In this document: positions 16,824-25,708 of the stretch, piece after piece
Layout of the letters: each line of letters starts with the position of its first letter
Numbering within the stretch: position 1 is the first letter of the stretch
Assembly (NCBI GenBank): GCA_017618075.1
Contig: JAFZUY010000044.1
Span: 1 to 64,000 of the forward strand
From: Lachnospiraceae bacterium
Lineage (GTDB): Bacteria; Bacillota; Clostridia; Lachnospirales; Lachnospiraceae
Length of the DNA: 64,000 bases
Direction: 5' to 3'
The notes under the pieces: model-generated
What the model was told of the DNA's origin: nothing
Database searches by the model: none
What the model saw: the letters and a program-made list of their open reading frames with translations, nothing else
Position numbers and translations under genes: made by a program

Positions 16824-18854
16824 ATGGCTAAAAAAGGTTCATTATCAATTAATTCGGAAAACATATTCCCGATTATCAAAAAGTGGCTTTATTCCGACCA
16901 CGATATATTTATGCGTGAGCTTATCTCAAACGGCTGTGACGCTATTACAAAGCTTAAAAAACTCGATATGATGGGAGAATACACACTTCCCGACGGCTTT
17001 AAGGAAAGAATCGACATTACCGTTAATCCCGAGAAGAAGACAATTACATTTACAGATAACGGTCTTGGCATGACAGCCGAGGAAGTTGAAGAATACATTA
17101 ACCAGATTGCTTTTTCCGGCGCTACGGACTTTATCGAAAAATACAAAGACAAAGCAAATGACGATCAGATTATCGGACACTTCGGTCTCGGATTTTATTC
17201 GGCATTCATGGTTTCCGAAAAGGTTACAATCGATACACTTTCATACAAAGAGGGTGCAAAGGCTGTTCACTGGGAATGCGACGGCGGCACCGAATTTACG
17301 ATGGAAGACTCCGACAAGGCTGAGGTCGGAACCAAGATTACACTTTACCTAATGGAAGACTGCGTTGAATTCTGCAACGAATACCGCGCAAGAGAAATCA
17401 TCAAAAAGTACTGTTCCTTCATGCCTACCGAGATTTACATCATAAAAGAAGACACCAAGGAAACGCAGACCATCAATGCAAGCGAAAAGCTTGAAAGCGA
17501 TGTTGTAATCGAAGAACTTGAAAAGAAAGAGGGCGAGGACGAAGCCAAGATTAAGATTAAAAAGCGTCCCGAACTTTTAAACGATACAAATCCTCTTTGG
17601 ATGAAGAATCCCGCAGAGTGCGAAAAAGAAGATTATCTTAAATTCTACCGCAAGGTATTTAACGATTACAAAGAGCCTCTTTTCTGGATTCACTTAAATA
17701 TGGATTATCCGTTCAATCTTAAGGGAATTCTTTACTTCCCGAAGATTAACATGGAGTATGATGCAATCGAAGGCACCATCAAGCTTTACAACAACCAGGT
17801 ATTTATTGCAGACAACATAAAAGAAGTAATTCCCGAATTCTTACTTCTTTTAAAAGGTGTGCTTGACTGTCCCGACCTTCCTTTGAACGTATCGCGTTCA
17901 GCACTTCAGAACGACGGATTTGTAAACAAAATCAGCGATTATATTACAAAGAAGGTTGCTGACAAGCTTTCCGGAATGTGCAAGACAGACAAAGAAAACT
18001 ACGAGAAGTACTGGGAAGATATCTCTCCCTTTATCAAATACGGCTGCTTAAAGGACGACAAGTTCTGCGAAAAGATGAATGATTACATTCTCTTTAAGAA
18101 CCTTGAAGGTAACTATATGACTTTGCCCGAGTGCCTTGAGACAAAGCCTTTAGACACCGAAGAAGCTGTGGATGAAGAAGGAAATCCCGTTGAAGCCGAA
18201 GTAATCGAGCCTGAAGCCGAAGAGAATAAGGCAGATGAAAAGAAAGAAAAGATTATTTACTTCGTAACGGATCCCGTAGAGCAGAGCCAGTATGTGGCTA
18301 TGTTTAAGAAAGCAAAAATGGATGCTGTAATGCTCACGGATAATATAGATATGCCTTTCATCAATCAGCTTGAAATGAAGAACGAAGGCGTAATCTTTAA
18401 GAGAATTGATGAAGATTTATCCGATGCGTTAAAGACCAAAAACTCCGCCAAGGTAGAAGAGGAACTTAAGGCAAACGAAGAGGAACTTGCAAAGCTCTTC
18501 AAGAAGATTGTTAAGAAAGACAATATCAAGGTTAAACTCGAAAAGCTTAAAAACAAAGACATTTCCGCTATGATGACAATGTCCGGCGAGACCAGAAAGA
18601 TGCAGGAAATGATGCGTATGTATGCAAGCGGAATGGGCATTGACGAATTCAGCAAGGAAGGCCTTACACTTGTACTTAATGCAAACAATAAGCTGGTTCA
18701 GTTCTTAATTGAAGAAAAGGACGGGGAAAATGTAAGTCTTATCTGCGAACAGCTCTTTGACTTAGCACTTATCCAGCACGGACCTTTATCACCCGATGAG
18801 ATGACCAAGTTCGTACAAAGATCAAATAAAATCATGATGATACTTGCAAAATAA
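16824..18854 (+). CDS. htpG: Molecular chaperone HtpG (Hsp90)
   Basis: A 676-residue Hsp90. The N-terminal GHKL ATPase domain shows FMRELISNGCDAITK (Asn binding Mg-ATP), ITFTDNGLGMT, and GHFGLGFYSAFMV. The middle domain shows NPLWMKNP (normally LWTRN) and LNVSRSALQND, with the catalytic-loop arginine. A C-terminal dimerisation region follows. It is about 50 residues longer than the E. coli protein, largely because of an acidic insert near residues 445-480 (EAVDEEGNPVEAEVIEPEAEE). It promotes late folding of client proteins in the cytoplasm. Control by HrcA through the adjacent CIRCE is strongly suggested. The ribosome site AGAGGTGAG lies before ATG at 16824. It is monocistronic, with a terminator at 18864. 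Confidence 0.97.
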   Translation: MAKKGSLSINSENIFPIIKKWLYSDHDIFMRELISNGCDAITKLKKLDMMGEYTLPDGFKERIDITVNPEKKTITFTDNGLGMTAEEVEEYINQIAFSGATDFIEKYKDKANDDQIIGHFGLGFYSAFMVSEKVTIDTLSYKEGAKAVHWECDGGTEFTMEDSDKAEVGTKITLYLMEDCVEFCNEYRAREIIKKYCSFMPTEIYIIKEDTKETQTINASEKLESDVVIEELEKKEGEDEAKIKIKKRPELLNDTNPLWMKNPAECEKEDYLKFYRKVFNDYKEPLFWIHLNMDYPFNLKGILYFPKINMEYDAIEGTIKLYNNQVFIADNIKEVIPEFLLLLKGVLDCPDLPLNVSRSALQNDGFVNKISDYITKKVADKLSGMCKTDKENYEKYWEDISPFIKYGCLKDDKFCEKMNDYILFKNLEGNYMTLPECLETKPLDTEEAVDEEGNPVEAEVIEPEAEENKADEKKEKIIYFVTDPVEQSQYVAMFKKAKMDAVMLTDNIDMPFINQLEMKNEGVIFKRIDEDLSDALKTKNSAKVEEELKANEEELAKLFKKIVKKDNIKVKLEKLKNKDISAMMTMSGETRKMQEMMRMYASGMGIDEFSKEGLTLVLNANNKLVQFLIEEKDGENVSLICEQLFDLALIQHGPLSPDEMTKFVQRSNKIMMILAK

Positions 18855-18863
18855 ACCGATTAA

Positions 18864-18894
18864 GAAGAGAAGCCCCAAAAACTTCTCTTCTTTT
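18864..18894 (+). terminator. Terminator of htpG
   Basis: Perfect GAAGAGAAG / CTTCTCTTC stem, 9-base loop, then TTTTA. Confidence 0.85.
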
Positions 18895-18937
18895 ACGTAT
18901 ATTAGACATAAAGACCTGTGCGAAAAGTGATTTATTG

Positions 18938-18966
18938 TTGAGAAAATCTTTATTTTGTAGTAAAAT
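18938..18966 (+). promoter_or_regulatory. Promoter of the DUF3298 lipoprotein and probably purEMND
   Basis: TTGAGA, a 17-base spacer and TAAAAT. No further obvious promoter or purine riboswitch lies between here and purE. Confidence 0.6.
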
Positions 18967-19026
18967 AACTATATCTGTGGGTTTATAGAAAAAAGAAGAA
19001 AAACCCGCTATTTTATGGAGGATGAT

Positions 19027-20751
19027 ATGAAGAAATTTGTTGCCGGATTAGTTGCCGGAACTATGATTTTTAGTTTAGTAGCATGCCTTCCTACAGGCGT
19101 TACAAACGCAGGAGACAAAGATTCAAATGATGCTGTTGCAACCATTGTTAATTCCAATTCGGGAAACGATAATACAAGCAGTTCAAACAACGGCGATCAG
19201 AACAATACAGTAAACCCTGACCATCCCGATGATAACGGTAATCAGGGTAATACAGAGTCCCATCCCGAATACAGATCATATCCCATTTATTCGGCATATG
19301 ATTACACTGTTAAGGATAAACATCTGGATGAAAATGACTATAGCAGCATCAAGATAATCGATACCGGATATACAAACATTTACGTTAATTCGTCTGAGTA
19401 TAATGATTATGAATATGTTGAACTTGCCAATAAGATGTCGGATGTAAACGCAAGCAACGAAGAAGCGCTCACCGAAATATTTGAAGGTTTTGAGAGCGAT
19501 TTTGATGAGATGTGGTCTGATGTTGAAGATCTCAACTGGGGTCCTGTCTTTTATGAGTATGATTACAAGGGCATTATAAGAGCAGATCAGAAGGTTTTCA
19601 CCACAGGAAACTATGCATCGGTTTATTACGGCGGAGCTCACGGCGGAGCCTATGAAGGCGGATTCGCCTATAATTCCCAGACAGGAGAGACCATTAATTT
19701 TAATGATGTTGTCATAAAGACAGACGGACTTGTTGATATCATTACAGATGAGCTGTATGAGAATTATGACAAAGAAATTTTCTTCTCCGAAACTGAAGAA
19801 GAGTTAAAAGAAGATGTTAAACTCTATGTTGACAGTCTGATAGACGGAGAAGGAACAAACTGGTCCTTAAACTATGACGGCGTGGCTATTTACTTCGGCG
19901 ATTATGCACTTGCCGCATATGCTTCGGGACATCAGATAGTATTCATCAATTACGATGAATATCCTGAATATCTTAATTCCGAGTATTTTAAAGATGCAGA
20001 CGAAGAATATGTAATGCATGTTTCAAAATGCGTTTCCTATCCGATGTATCTTGGTGATAAAGAATATGCTTTAAGCTTTGGCTGGGAAAAAGAATGGAAT
20101 GAAGAATATCAGTTCTATTCGGATACATATACTCATTTATATGTGTACGGTGCACCCGATTATTATCAGGATATAAGAATTGACGGTTCCTTTATGGACC
20201 CCAGCATCTATATCATCAGGAAAAACGGAAAAGATTATCTGTATGTTCAGAACTACTTCTTTGATGGTGTAGAGTATTTGCAGATATATGAGTTTAACGG
20301 TAAAGAATTCGAAGAAATCGCTGCTTACCAGGGCGGAATTTACTTTGATACCAATGAACTTCGAGAAACAACACTTGCTGCAAACACATTCTTTGGCAAT
20401 AATTTCGAATTCCCTACAATCCCTGTATGGGTTGGTGATGACGGCGAACTCGAGTTTGGCGAATATTTCGATTACGCTTTATATGATGAATGGGAAAAAT
20501 ACTATGCGTATACCCCGACTACAGATATTAAGGGTTACGAAGTTGATAGCGATTACAAGCCTACAGATGTTGAAAAAACTTTAAAGAAAGGCACCATAGT
20601 AAGACCTGTCAGAACCGATTTGGATACATTTATTACACTCACGGATGCTGACGGAAACTTATATGGTTTTAAAGCGGCATATAAAAACGACGAAATGATG
20701 ATAAACAATAAGAGTACCGGCGAGCTGTTTGATATTCACAGCGAGTGGTAA
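19027..20751 (+). CDS. DUF3298/DUF4163-type lipoprotein
   Basis: A 574-residue predicted lipoprotein with lipobox LVAC near residue 20, an Asn/Ser/Asp linker (about 30-75), then a region like the outer domains of RsiV and PdaC: an N-terminal DUF4163-like stretch, YYGGAHGGAYEGGFAYNSQTG near 200, and ALAAYASGHQIVFINYDEY near 295, the DUF3298 signature. The C-terminal ~250 residues are less familiar. The start is 19027 because GGAGG precedes it by five bases. It ends 13 bases before purE with no terminator, so it is probably cotranscribed with purE-M-N-D, an odd pairing for an envelope protein. RsiV homologs bind lysozyme, but no such binding can be claimed here. Confidence 0.82.
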   Translation: MKKFVAGLVAGTMIFSLVACLPTGVTNAGDKDSNDAVATIVNSNSGNDNTSSSNNGDQNNTVNPDHPDDNGNQGNTESHPEYRSYPIYSAYDYTVKDKHLDENDYSSIKIIDTGYTNIYVNSSEYNDYEYVELANKMSDVNASNEEALTEIFEGFESDFDEMWSDVEDLNWGPVFYEYDYKGIIRADQKVFTTGNYASVYYGGAHGGAYEGGFAYNSQTGETINFNDVVIKTDGLVDIITDELYENYDKEIFFSETEEELKEDVKLYVDSLIDGEGTNWSLNYDGVAIYFGDYALAAYASGHQIVFINYDEYPEYLNSEYFKDADEEYVMHVSKCVSYPMYLGDKEYALSFGWEKEWNEEYQFYSDTYTHLYVYGAPDYYQDIRIDGSFMDPSIYIIRKNGKDYLYVQNYFFDGVEYLQIYEFNGKEFEEIAAYQGGIYFDTNELRETTLAANTFFGNNFEFPTIPVWVGDDGELEFGEYFDYALYDEWEKYYAYTPTTDIKGYEVDSDYKPTDVEKTLKKGTIVRPVRTDLDTFITLTDADGNLYGFKAAYKNDEMMINNKSTGELFDIHSEW

Positions 20752-20764
20752 AAAGGAGATAAAA

Positions 20765-21265
20765 ATGGCACAGGTTGGAATAGTAATGGGCTCGGATTCC
20801 GATATGCCCGTAATGAGCAAGGCAGCAGAAATGCTCGACAAATTTGGAATTTCTTACGAGATGACTATCATCTCCGCACACAGAGAACCCGATGTGTTCT
20901 TTGAATATGCCAAAAGCGCCGAATCAAAAGGCTTTAAGGTAATTATCGCAGGTGCGGGAATGGCAGCACATTTACCCGGTATGTGTGCAGCAATTTTCCC
21001 CATGCCCGTAATCGGAATTCCCATGCATACAACAAGCCTCGGCGGAAGAGATTCGCTTTATTCAATCGTACAGATGCCTTCAGGTATTCCCGTAGCTACC
21101 GTTGCAATTAACGGCGGAGCAAATGCAGGTATTCTTGCGGCCAAGATTCTTGCAACATCCGATGCAGAACTCTTACAGAAATTAAAAGATTATTCCGAAT
21201 CACTCAAAAAGAGCGTTCAGGAAAAGGATGCGAGATTACAGGAAGTCGGATACAAAAATTATTAA
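20765..21265 (+). CDS. purE: N5-carboxyaminoimidazole ribonucleotide mutase
   Basis: A 166-residue class I PurE, converting N5-CAIR to CAIR in purine synthesis. Motifs GIVMGSDSDMPVM at the N-terminus, SAHREPD near 43, and AGAGMAAHLPGM near 75 are all intact. The start at 20765 follows AAAAGGAG at good spacing; the in-frame ATG at 20729 lies inside the upstream gene. First of four clustered pur genes; purC, purF, purL and purH are not in the window. Confidence 0.97.
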   Translation: MAQVGIVMGSDSDMPVMSKAAEMLDKFGISYEMTIISAHREPDVFFEYAKSAESKGFKVIIAGAGMAAHLPGMCAAIFPMPVIGIPMHTTSLGGRDSLYSIVQMPSGIPVATVAINGGANAGILAAKILATSDAELLQKLKDYSESLKKSVQEKDARLQEVGYKNY

Positions 21266-21325
21266 TTCGGTTAGTAAAAACCATAACGTATAGGGATAAA
21301 AATATTTATTTTTAAGGAGAAAAAA

Positions 21326-22351
21326 ATGGATTACAAATCGTCCGGAGTTGACATCGAGGCAGGTTACAAATCTGTCGAACTGATGAAAGGTTTTGTAAAA
21401 GAAACATTCAGAGAAGAAGTACTTGGAGGAATCGGCGGATTCTCAGGCGCTTTTTCAATGAGCAAATTAAAAGAAATGGATGACCCTGTTCTTTTATCCG
21501 GTACAGACGGATGCGGAACAAAGGTTAAACTTGCATTTCTTCTCGACAAGCATGATACCATCGGTATCGACGCTGTAGCAATGTGTGTAAACGATGTTGC
21601 ATGTGCGGGCGGCGAGCCTTTGTTTTTCCTTGATTACATAGCATGCGGCAAAAATATCCCCGAGAAAATAGCTACCATCGTAAAAGGTGTTGCAGAAGGT
21701 TGCAAGCAGTCAGGATGTGCTCTTATCGGCGGTGAAACAGCTGAACATCCCGGACTTATGCCCGAAGACGAATACGATCTCGCAGGCTTTGCCGTAGGTG
21801 TAGTTGACAGAAAAGACCTTATCACGGGACAGAACATAAAAGACGGAGACGTCCTCATCGGTATCGCATCAAGCGGTGTTCATTCAAACGGCTTTTCACT
21901 GGTTAGAAAAGTATTCAGAATGACTGAGGACAATTTAAACCGTTACAGAGACGAACTCGGAACAACACTTGGTGAGGCGCTTATCACTCCTACCAAGATT
22001 TACGTAAAGGCTTTAAAGTGTGTTAAGGATGCAGGCGTAGTATTAAAGGGCTGCAGCCACATTACAGGCGGCGGATTTTATGAGAACATTCCCAGAATGC
22101 TTCCCGAAGGCATCGTAGCTGAGGTTAAGAAAGATTCTTATCCCGTACCCGCTATCTTCGGACTTATTCAGAAGGAAGGCAACATTGCAGAAGAGATGAT
22201 GTACAACACCTTCAACATGGGTCTCGGAATGGTAGTTGCAGTTGATCCCGCAGATGTAGACAAAGCTATCGCAGCAATCAAGGCAGCAGGCGAAGAAGCT
22301 TACATCGTAGGTAAGTGTAAGAACGGCACAAAGGGAGTTGAATTATGTTAA
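21326..22351 (+). CDS. purM: Phosphoribosylformylglycinamidine cyclo-ligase (AIR synthetase)
   Basis: A 341-residue PurM of standard length that closes FGAM to AIR using ATP. Family motifs: MDYKSSGVDIEAG at the start, GTDGCGTKVKLAF, DAVAMCVNDVACAGGEPLFFLDY, LIGGETAEHPG, and ITGGGFYENIPRMLP. It is preceded by AAGGAG and overlaps purN by seven bases, supporting translational coupling. Confidence 0.98.
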   Translation: MDYKSSGVDIEAGYKSVELMKGFVKETFREEVLGGIGGFSGAFSMSKLKEMDDPVLLSGTDGCGTKVKLAFLLDKHDTIGIDAVAMCVNDVACAGGEPLFFLDYIACGKNIPEKIATIVKGVAEGCKQSGCALIGGETAEHPGLMPEDEYDLAGFAVGVVDRKDLITGQNIKDGDVLIGIASSGVHSNGFSLVRKVFRMTEDNLNRYRDELGTTLGEALITPTKIYVKALKCVKDAGVVLKGCSHITGGGFYENIPRMLPEGIVAEVKKDSYPVPAIFGLIQKEGNIAEEMMYNTFNMGLGMVVAVDPADVDKAIAAIKAAGEEAYIVGKCKNGTKGVELC

Positions 22352-22944
22352 AAATTGTTGTCTGTGTATCAGGCGGCGGTACAAACCTTCAGGCTATTAT
22401 CGATTCGATTAATAACGGAAAATTACAGAATACGGAGATTGTCGGAGTTATTTCGAACAATCCCAATGCATATGCTCTTGAAAGGGCAAAGAATGCAGGT
22501 ATAAAAGGTATCTGCGTATCTCCGAAGTCATTTGCCGACAGAGAGGAATTCAACAAGGCATTCCTTGATGCGTTGAATGATTTTAATCCCGATCTGGTTG
22601 TACTAGCAGGTTTCCTCGTAGTTATTCCTAAGATAGTTATCGAAGCTTACAGAGGAAGAATTATAAACATTCATCCCTCGCTTATCCCTTCGTTTTGCGG
22701 AACGGGATATTACGGACTCAAGGTACACGAAGCAGCTCTCGCGAGGGGCGTAAAGATTACCGGAGCCACCGTTCATTACGTGGATGAAGGTACGGACACA
22801 GGTCCGATTATTATGCAAAAAGCAGTCGAAGTTTTAGACGGCGATACGCCCGAGATTCTTCAGAGAAGAGTTATGGAACAGGCTGAATGGATTATTTTAC
22901 CCGAAAGTATTGGTTTGATTGCAAAAACAAAGGAGACAAAATGA
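22345..22944 (+). CDS. purN: Phosphoribosylglycinamide formyltransferase
   Basis: A 199-residue folate-dependent GAR transformylase. Motifs: VCVSGGGTNLQAIID at the N-terminus, VLAGFLVVIPKIVIEAYRGR, the catalytic NIHPSLIPSF, and GATVHYVDEGTDTGPIIMQ. It uses 10-formyl-tetrahydrofolate, linking it to glyA upstream in the window. It overlaps purM at its start and purD at its stop (ATGA). Confidence 0.97.
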   Translation: MLKIVVCVSGGGTNLQAIIDSINNGKLQNTEIVGVISNNPNAYALERAKNAGIKGICVSPKSFADREEFNKAFLDALNDFNPDLVVLAGFLVVIPKIVIEAYRGRIINIHPSLIPSFCGTGYYGLKVHEAALARGVKITGATVHYVDEGTDTGPIIMQKAVEVLDGDTPEILQRRVMEQAEWIILPESIGLIAKTKETK

Positions 22945-24212
22945 AAATACTTGTAGTCGGCGGTGGCGGAAGAGAACATGCCATTGTAAAAGCAATATCA
23001 AAGAGTGAAAGAGTGGATAAAATTTACTGCACACCCGGAAATGCCGGAATAGCAGAACTTGCGGAATGTGCTCCCATCGGAGTAATGGAATTTGACAAGG
23101 TTGCAATGTATGCTTTGGAAAAGCAGGTAGACATGGTTGTAGTCGGACCTGACGATCCTTTGGTAGCAGGCATTGTGGATGTACTTGAAACAGCAGGATT
23201 AAAGGTATTCGGCCCCAACAAAAAAGCAGCAATCCTCGAAGGCAGCAAGGCTTTTTCAAAGGATTTAATGAAAAAATACAATATTCCCACTGCAAAGTAC
23301 GAAGTATTTGAGGAATCCGAACCTGCAATTAAGTTCCTCGATCAGTGCAAATTCCCCATCGTGCTTAAGGCAGACGGTCTTGCACTCGGCAAAGGCGTTC
23401 TTATCTGCAAGGATTACGACGAAGCCGTTGCGGGAATCCATGAAATCATGGACGACAAGAAGTTTGGCTCTGCAGGAAACAAGATGGTAATCGAAGAGTT
23501 CCTTACAGGCAGGGAAGTCAGCGTATTATCATTCACAGACGGTAAGACAATCAAGATCATGACATCTGCTCAGGATCATAAAAGAGCCAAAGACAATGAC
23601 GAAGGCTTAAATACAGGCGGTATGGGAACATTTTCTCCTTCACCTTTCTATACCGACAGAGTGGATGATTTCTGTAAGAAATACATTTATCAGGCAACTG
23701 TGGATGCAATGAAATCAGAGGGCAGAGATTTTAAGGGAGTTATTTTCTTCGGACTTATGTTAACCTCCGAAGGTCCCAAAGTCCTTGAATACAATGCAAG
23801 ATTCGGCGATCCCGAAACACAGGTTGTTCTTCCGAGAATGAAGAATGATATCGTAGATGTATTCGAAGCATGTATCGAAGGAAGACTTGATAAGATTGAT
23901 CTTGAATTTGAAGATAACGCTGCAGTATGTGTGGTACTTGCAAGCGACGGATATCCGGTTTCATATGAAAAAGGAAAAGAAATAAGAGGTCTCGAGAATT
24001 TCGCCGGAAAAGATGATTATTTCTGCTTCCATGCGGGCAGTAAAATCGCTGACGGCAAGGTGGTAACAAACGGAGGAAGAGTGCTTGGTATAACGGCACT
24101 CGGAAGCGACTTAAAAGAGGCCAGAAAGAAAGCTTACGAAGCGACGGAATGGATTGATTTTGACAACAAATACATGCGTCACGACATAGGCAAGGCAATC
24201 GACGAAGCGTAG
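22941..24212 (+). CDS. purD: Phosphoribosylamine--glycine ligase
   Basis: A 423-residue ATP-grasp enzyme joining glycine to phosphoribosylamine. Seen: VVGGGGREHAI, GPDDPLVAGIVD, FPIVLKADGLALGKGV, IEEFLTGREVSVLSFTDG, NTGGMGTFSPSPFY, and EYNARFGDPETQ. I use the ATG at 22941, which overlaps the purN stop as ATGA and has AAAGGAG eight bases upstream. The gene is last in the purEMND run; the next gene has its own promoter at 24221. Confidence 0.97.
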   Translation: MKILVVGGGGREHAIVKAISKSERVDKIYCTPGNAGIAELAECAPIGVMEFDKVAMYALEKQVDMVVVGPDDPLVAGIVDVLETAGLKVFGPNKKAAILEGSKAFSKDLMKKYNIPTAKYEVFEESEPAIKFLDQCKFPIVLKADGLALGKGVLICKDYDEAVAGIHEIMDDKKFGSAGNKMVIEEFLTGREVSVLSFTDGKTIKIMTSAQDHKRAKDNDEGLNTGGMGTFSPSPFYTDRVDDFCKKYIYQATVDAMKSEGRDFKGVIFFGLMLTSEGPKVLEYNARFGDPETQVVLPRMKNDIVDVFEACIEGRLDKIDLEFEDNAAVCVVLASDGYPVSYEKGKEIRGLENFAGKDDYFCFHAGSKIADGKVVTNGGRVLGITALGSDLKEARKKAYEATEWIDFDNKYMRHDIGKAIDEA

Positions 24213-24220
24213 GAGCAGAC

Positions 24221-24249
24221 TTGACGTTTCGGGCAAAAAAAGGTATATT
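24221..24249 (+). promoter_or_regulatory. Promoter of the SH3b membrane protein gene
   Basis: TTGACG, a 17-base spacer and TATATT, starting only nine bases past the purD stop codon. Confidence 0.75.
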
Positions 24250-24287
24250 TTATAGTTGTGTAAATACTTTTACGAGGTGATTAACAG

Positions 24288-25652
24288 ATGAAATTAATTA
24301 ATAGAAAAAATTTGTGGAGAAACGGAATTTCGGCATTTGCAATTCTTTTAATTTGTCTTTTCCTTTTACCCATTACAGCAAAGGCAGATACAACCGGTAC
24401 AGTAAATGATACCAACGTAAATATCCGCTCCGAAGCAGACGCTACAAGTACTTCTCTCGGAAAAGTAAATTCAGGTGACAAGGTTACCATCATCGAAGAG
24501 AAGACCAATGCGCAGAACGTTTTATGGTACAAGATTACAACTGCTACAGGAACCACGGGTTATGTAAGAGCAGACTTCATTACCAAAGGTGATGCTGCCA
24601 ACAATAACAATACTACTACAACAACTACTACCACAACCACAACAACCAACGTAACAAACGTTGATTCAAAGCCCGCATATATCGCAGGTGATGTGGTTAA
24701 TATCCGTTCACAGGCTTCAGCTTCTTCAGATCTTATCGCAAAGGCTCAGAAGAATACAGAAGTTACGGTTACAGGCGAAGCTACAGCTTCCGACGGATAC
24801 AAGTGGTACAAAGTTTCGTTTACTGCAGACGGTGCAAACAAGACAGGTTTCATAAGAAGCGACCTTCTTACATTTACAAAACCTACCAATACACCGGCTG
24901 AAACAAACATCGATTCAACTACTACCGAAAATCCCGATACAACTACCGAAGATCCCGGAACTACGGATCCCGGCACCGATGTACCTGAAGAGAATCCTGA
25001 TACAACAACAGACGAACCTGCTGAAGTAAAGAAAGGTATCACACCTCTTCAGCCTTTCGAAGCACCTGAAAATCTTCCCGACGGATTCGAGGAAGTTAAG
25101 CTTGAGTCAGGTGAAAAGGTATGGCACAAAGGTGATTTCTATATCATTTACGGTATGAACGAAAGAGAAATTACCGGATGGTATGTTCTTGATGAAAAGA
25201 ACAGCACATATGTTGCATATGACGGACTTTTCGATGCAGTAAGCAAAAAGAAAGATAAGGATTCGGGTGCAACAATATTCGGAATCAATCTTAAGGTTAT
25301 CCTTATAGTTCTTATCATAATAATAATCATCCTTCTTGCCGCAGTATTCTTCATGGCACTTAAGCTTTCAAGAGGCGTTGAGAACGACGATGATTACGAC
25401 TATGACGATTATGAAGACGAAGAAGATGAAGACGAAATCCCCGTTTCTTCAATAGAGAATTCCAGAGGACGTTCTTCAAGAGAAGAAAGAGTATCGGCAA
25501 GAGCAGAAAAAGAACCCAAGCAGAGTAAAGCGGCGAGAGCCAAAGACAAGTTCTTAAATTACTTTACTACCGAGGTTGATGACGATGCCGAGGATGATGA
25601 ATATTATGACGACGTGGACGATGACGACGACATAGATTTCATTGATATCTAA
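24288..25652 (+). CDS. Membrane-anchored protein with two bacterial SH3 domains
   Basis: A 454-residue protein: signal peptide (about 1-34, ending AKADT), a first SH3b domain (about 38-98; VNDTNVNIRSEADATSTSLG ... WYKITTATGTTGYVRADFI), a poly-Thr linker, and a second SH3b (about 120-185; VVNIRSQASASSDLI ... YKVSF...FIRSDLL). Then come a Thr/Pro/Asp linker, a short outer region, one membrane helix (about 345-370, Ile-rich), and a highly acidic cytoplasmic tail. SH3b domains often bind peptidoglycan peptides or cross-bridges. The type I topology with a long charged inner tail suggests a cell-wall sensor or tether; this is inference. It has its own promoter and terminator. The 12-Thr run is coded by ACA/ACT/ACC repeats and could vary in length. 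Confidence 0.85.
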   Translation: MKLINRKNLWRNGISAFAILLICLFLLPITAKADTTGTVNDTNVNIRSEADATSTSLGKVNSGDKVTIIEEKTNAQNVLWYKITTATGTTGYVRADFITKGDAANNNNTTTTTTTTTTTTNVTNVDSKPAYIAGDVVNIRSQASASSDLIAKAQKNTEVTVTGEATASDGYKWYKVSFTADGANKTGFIRSDLLTFTKPTNTPAETNIDSTTTENPDTTTEDPGTTDPGTDVPEENPDTTTDEPAEVKKGITPLQPFEAPENLPDGFEEVKLESGEKVWHKGDFYIIYGMNEREITGWYVLDEKNSTYVAYDGLFDAVSKKKDKDSGATIFGINLKVILIVLIIIIIILLAAVFFMALKLSRGVENDDDYDYDDYEDEEDEDEIPVSSIENSRGRSSREERVSARAEKEPKQSKAARAKDKFLNYFTTEVDDDAEDDEYYDDVDDDDDIDFIDI

Positions 25653-25661
25653 TAAATTTTA

Positions 25662-25694
25662 AAGCCTCTGTTAGAAATAACAGAGGCTTCTTTA
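25662..25694 (+). terminator. Terminator of the SH3b protein gene
   Basis: Perfect 11-bp stem AAGCCTCTGTT / AACAGAGGCTT followed by CTTTAT. Confidence 0.85.
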
Positions 25695-25708
25695 TAAGGG
25701 AATTATTT

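Noticed and set aside
18967..20764. Purine riboswitch ahead of purE
   Set aside because: I looked for the purine aptamer core and a terminator upstream of purE and of the lipoprotein gene and saw neither.
24600..24660. ACA/ACT repeat tract as a microsatellite element
   Set aside because: It simply encodes a poly-Thr linker with mixed codons, so it is less slip-prone than a pure repeat; noted in the gene entry only.
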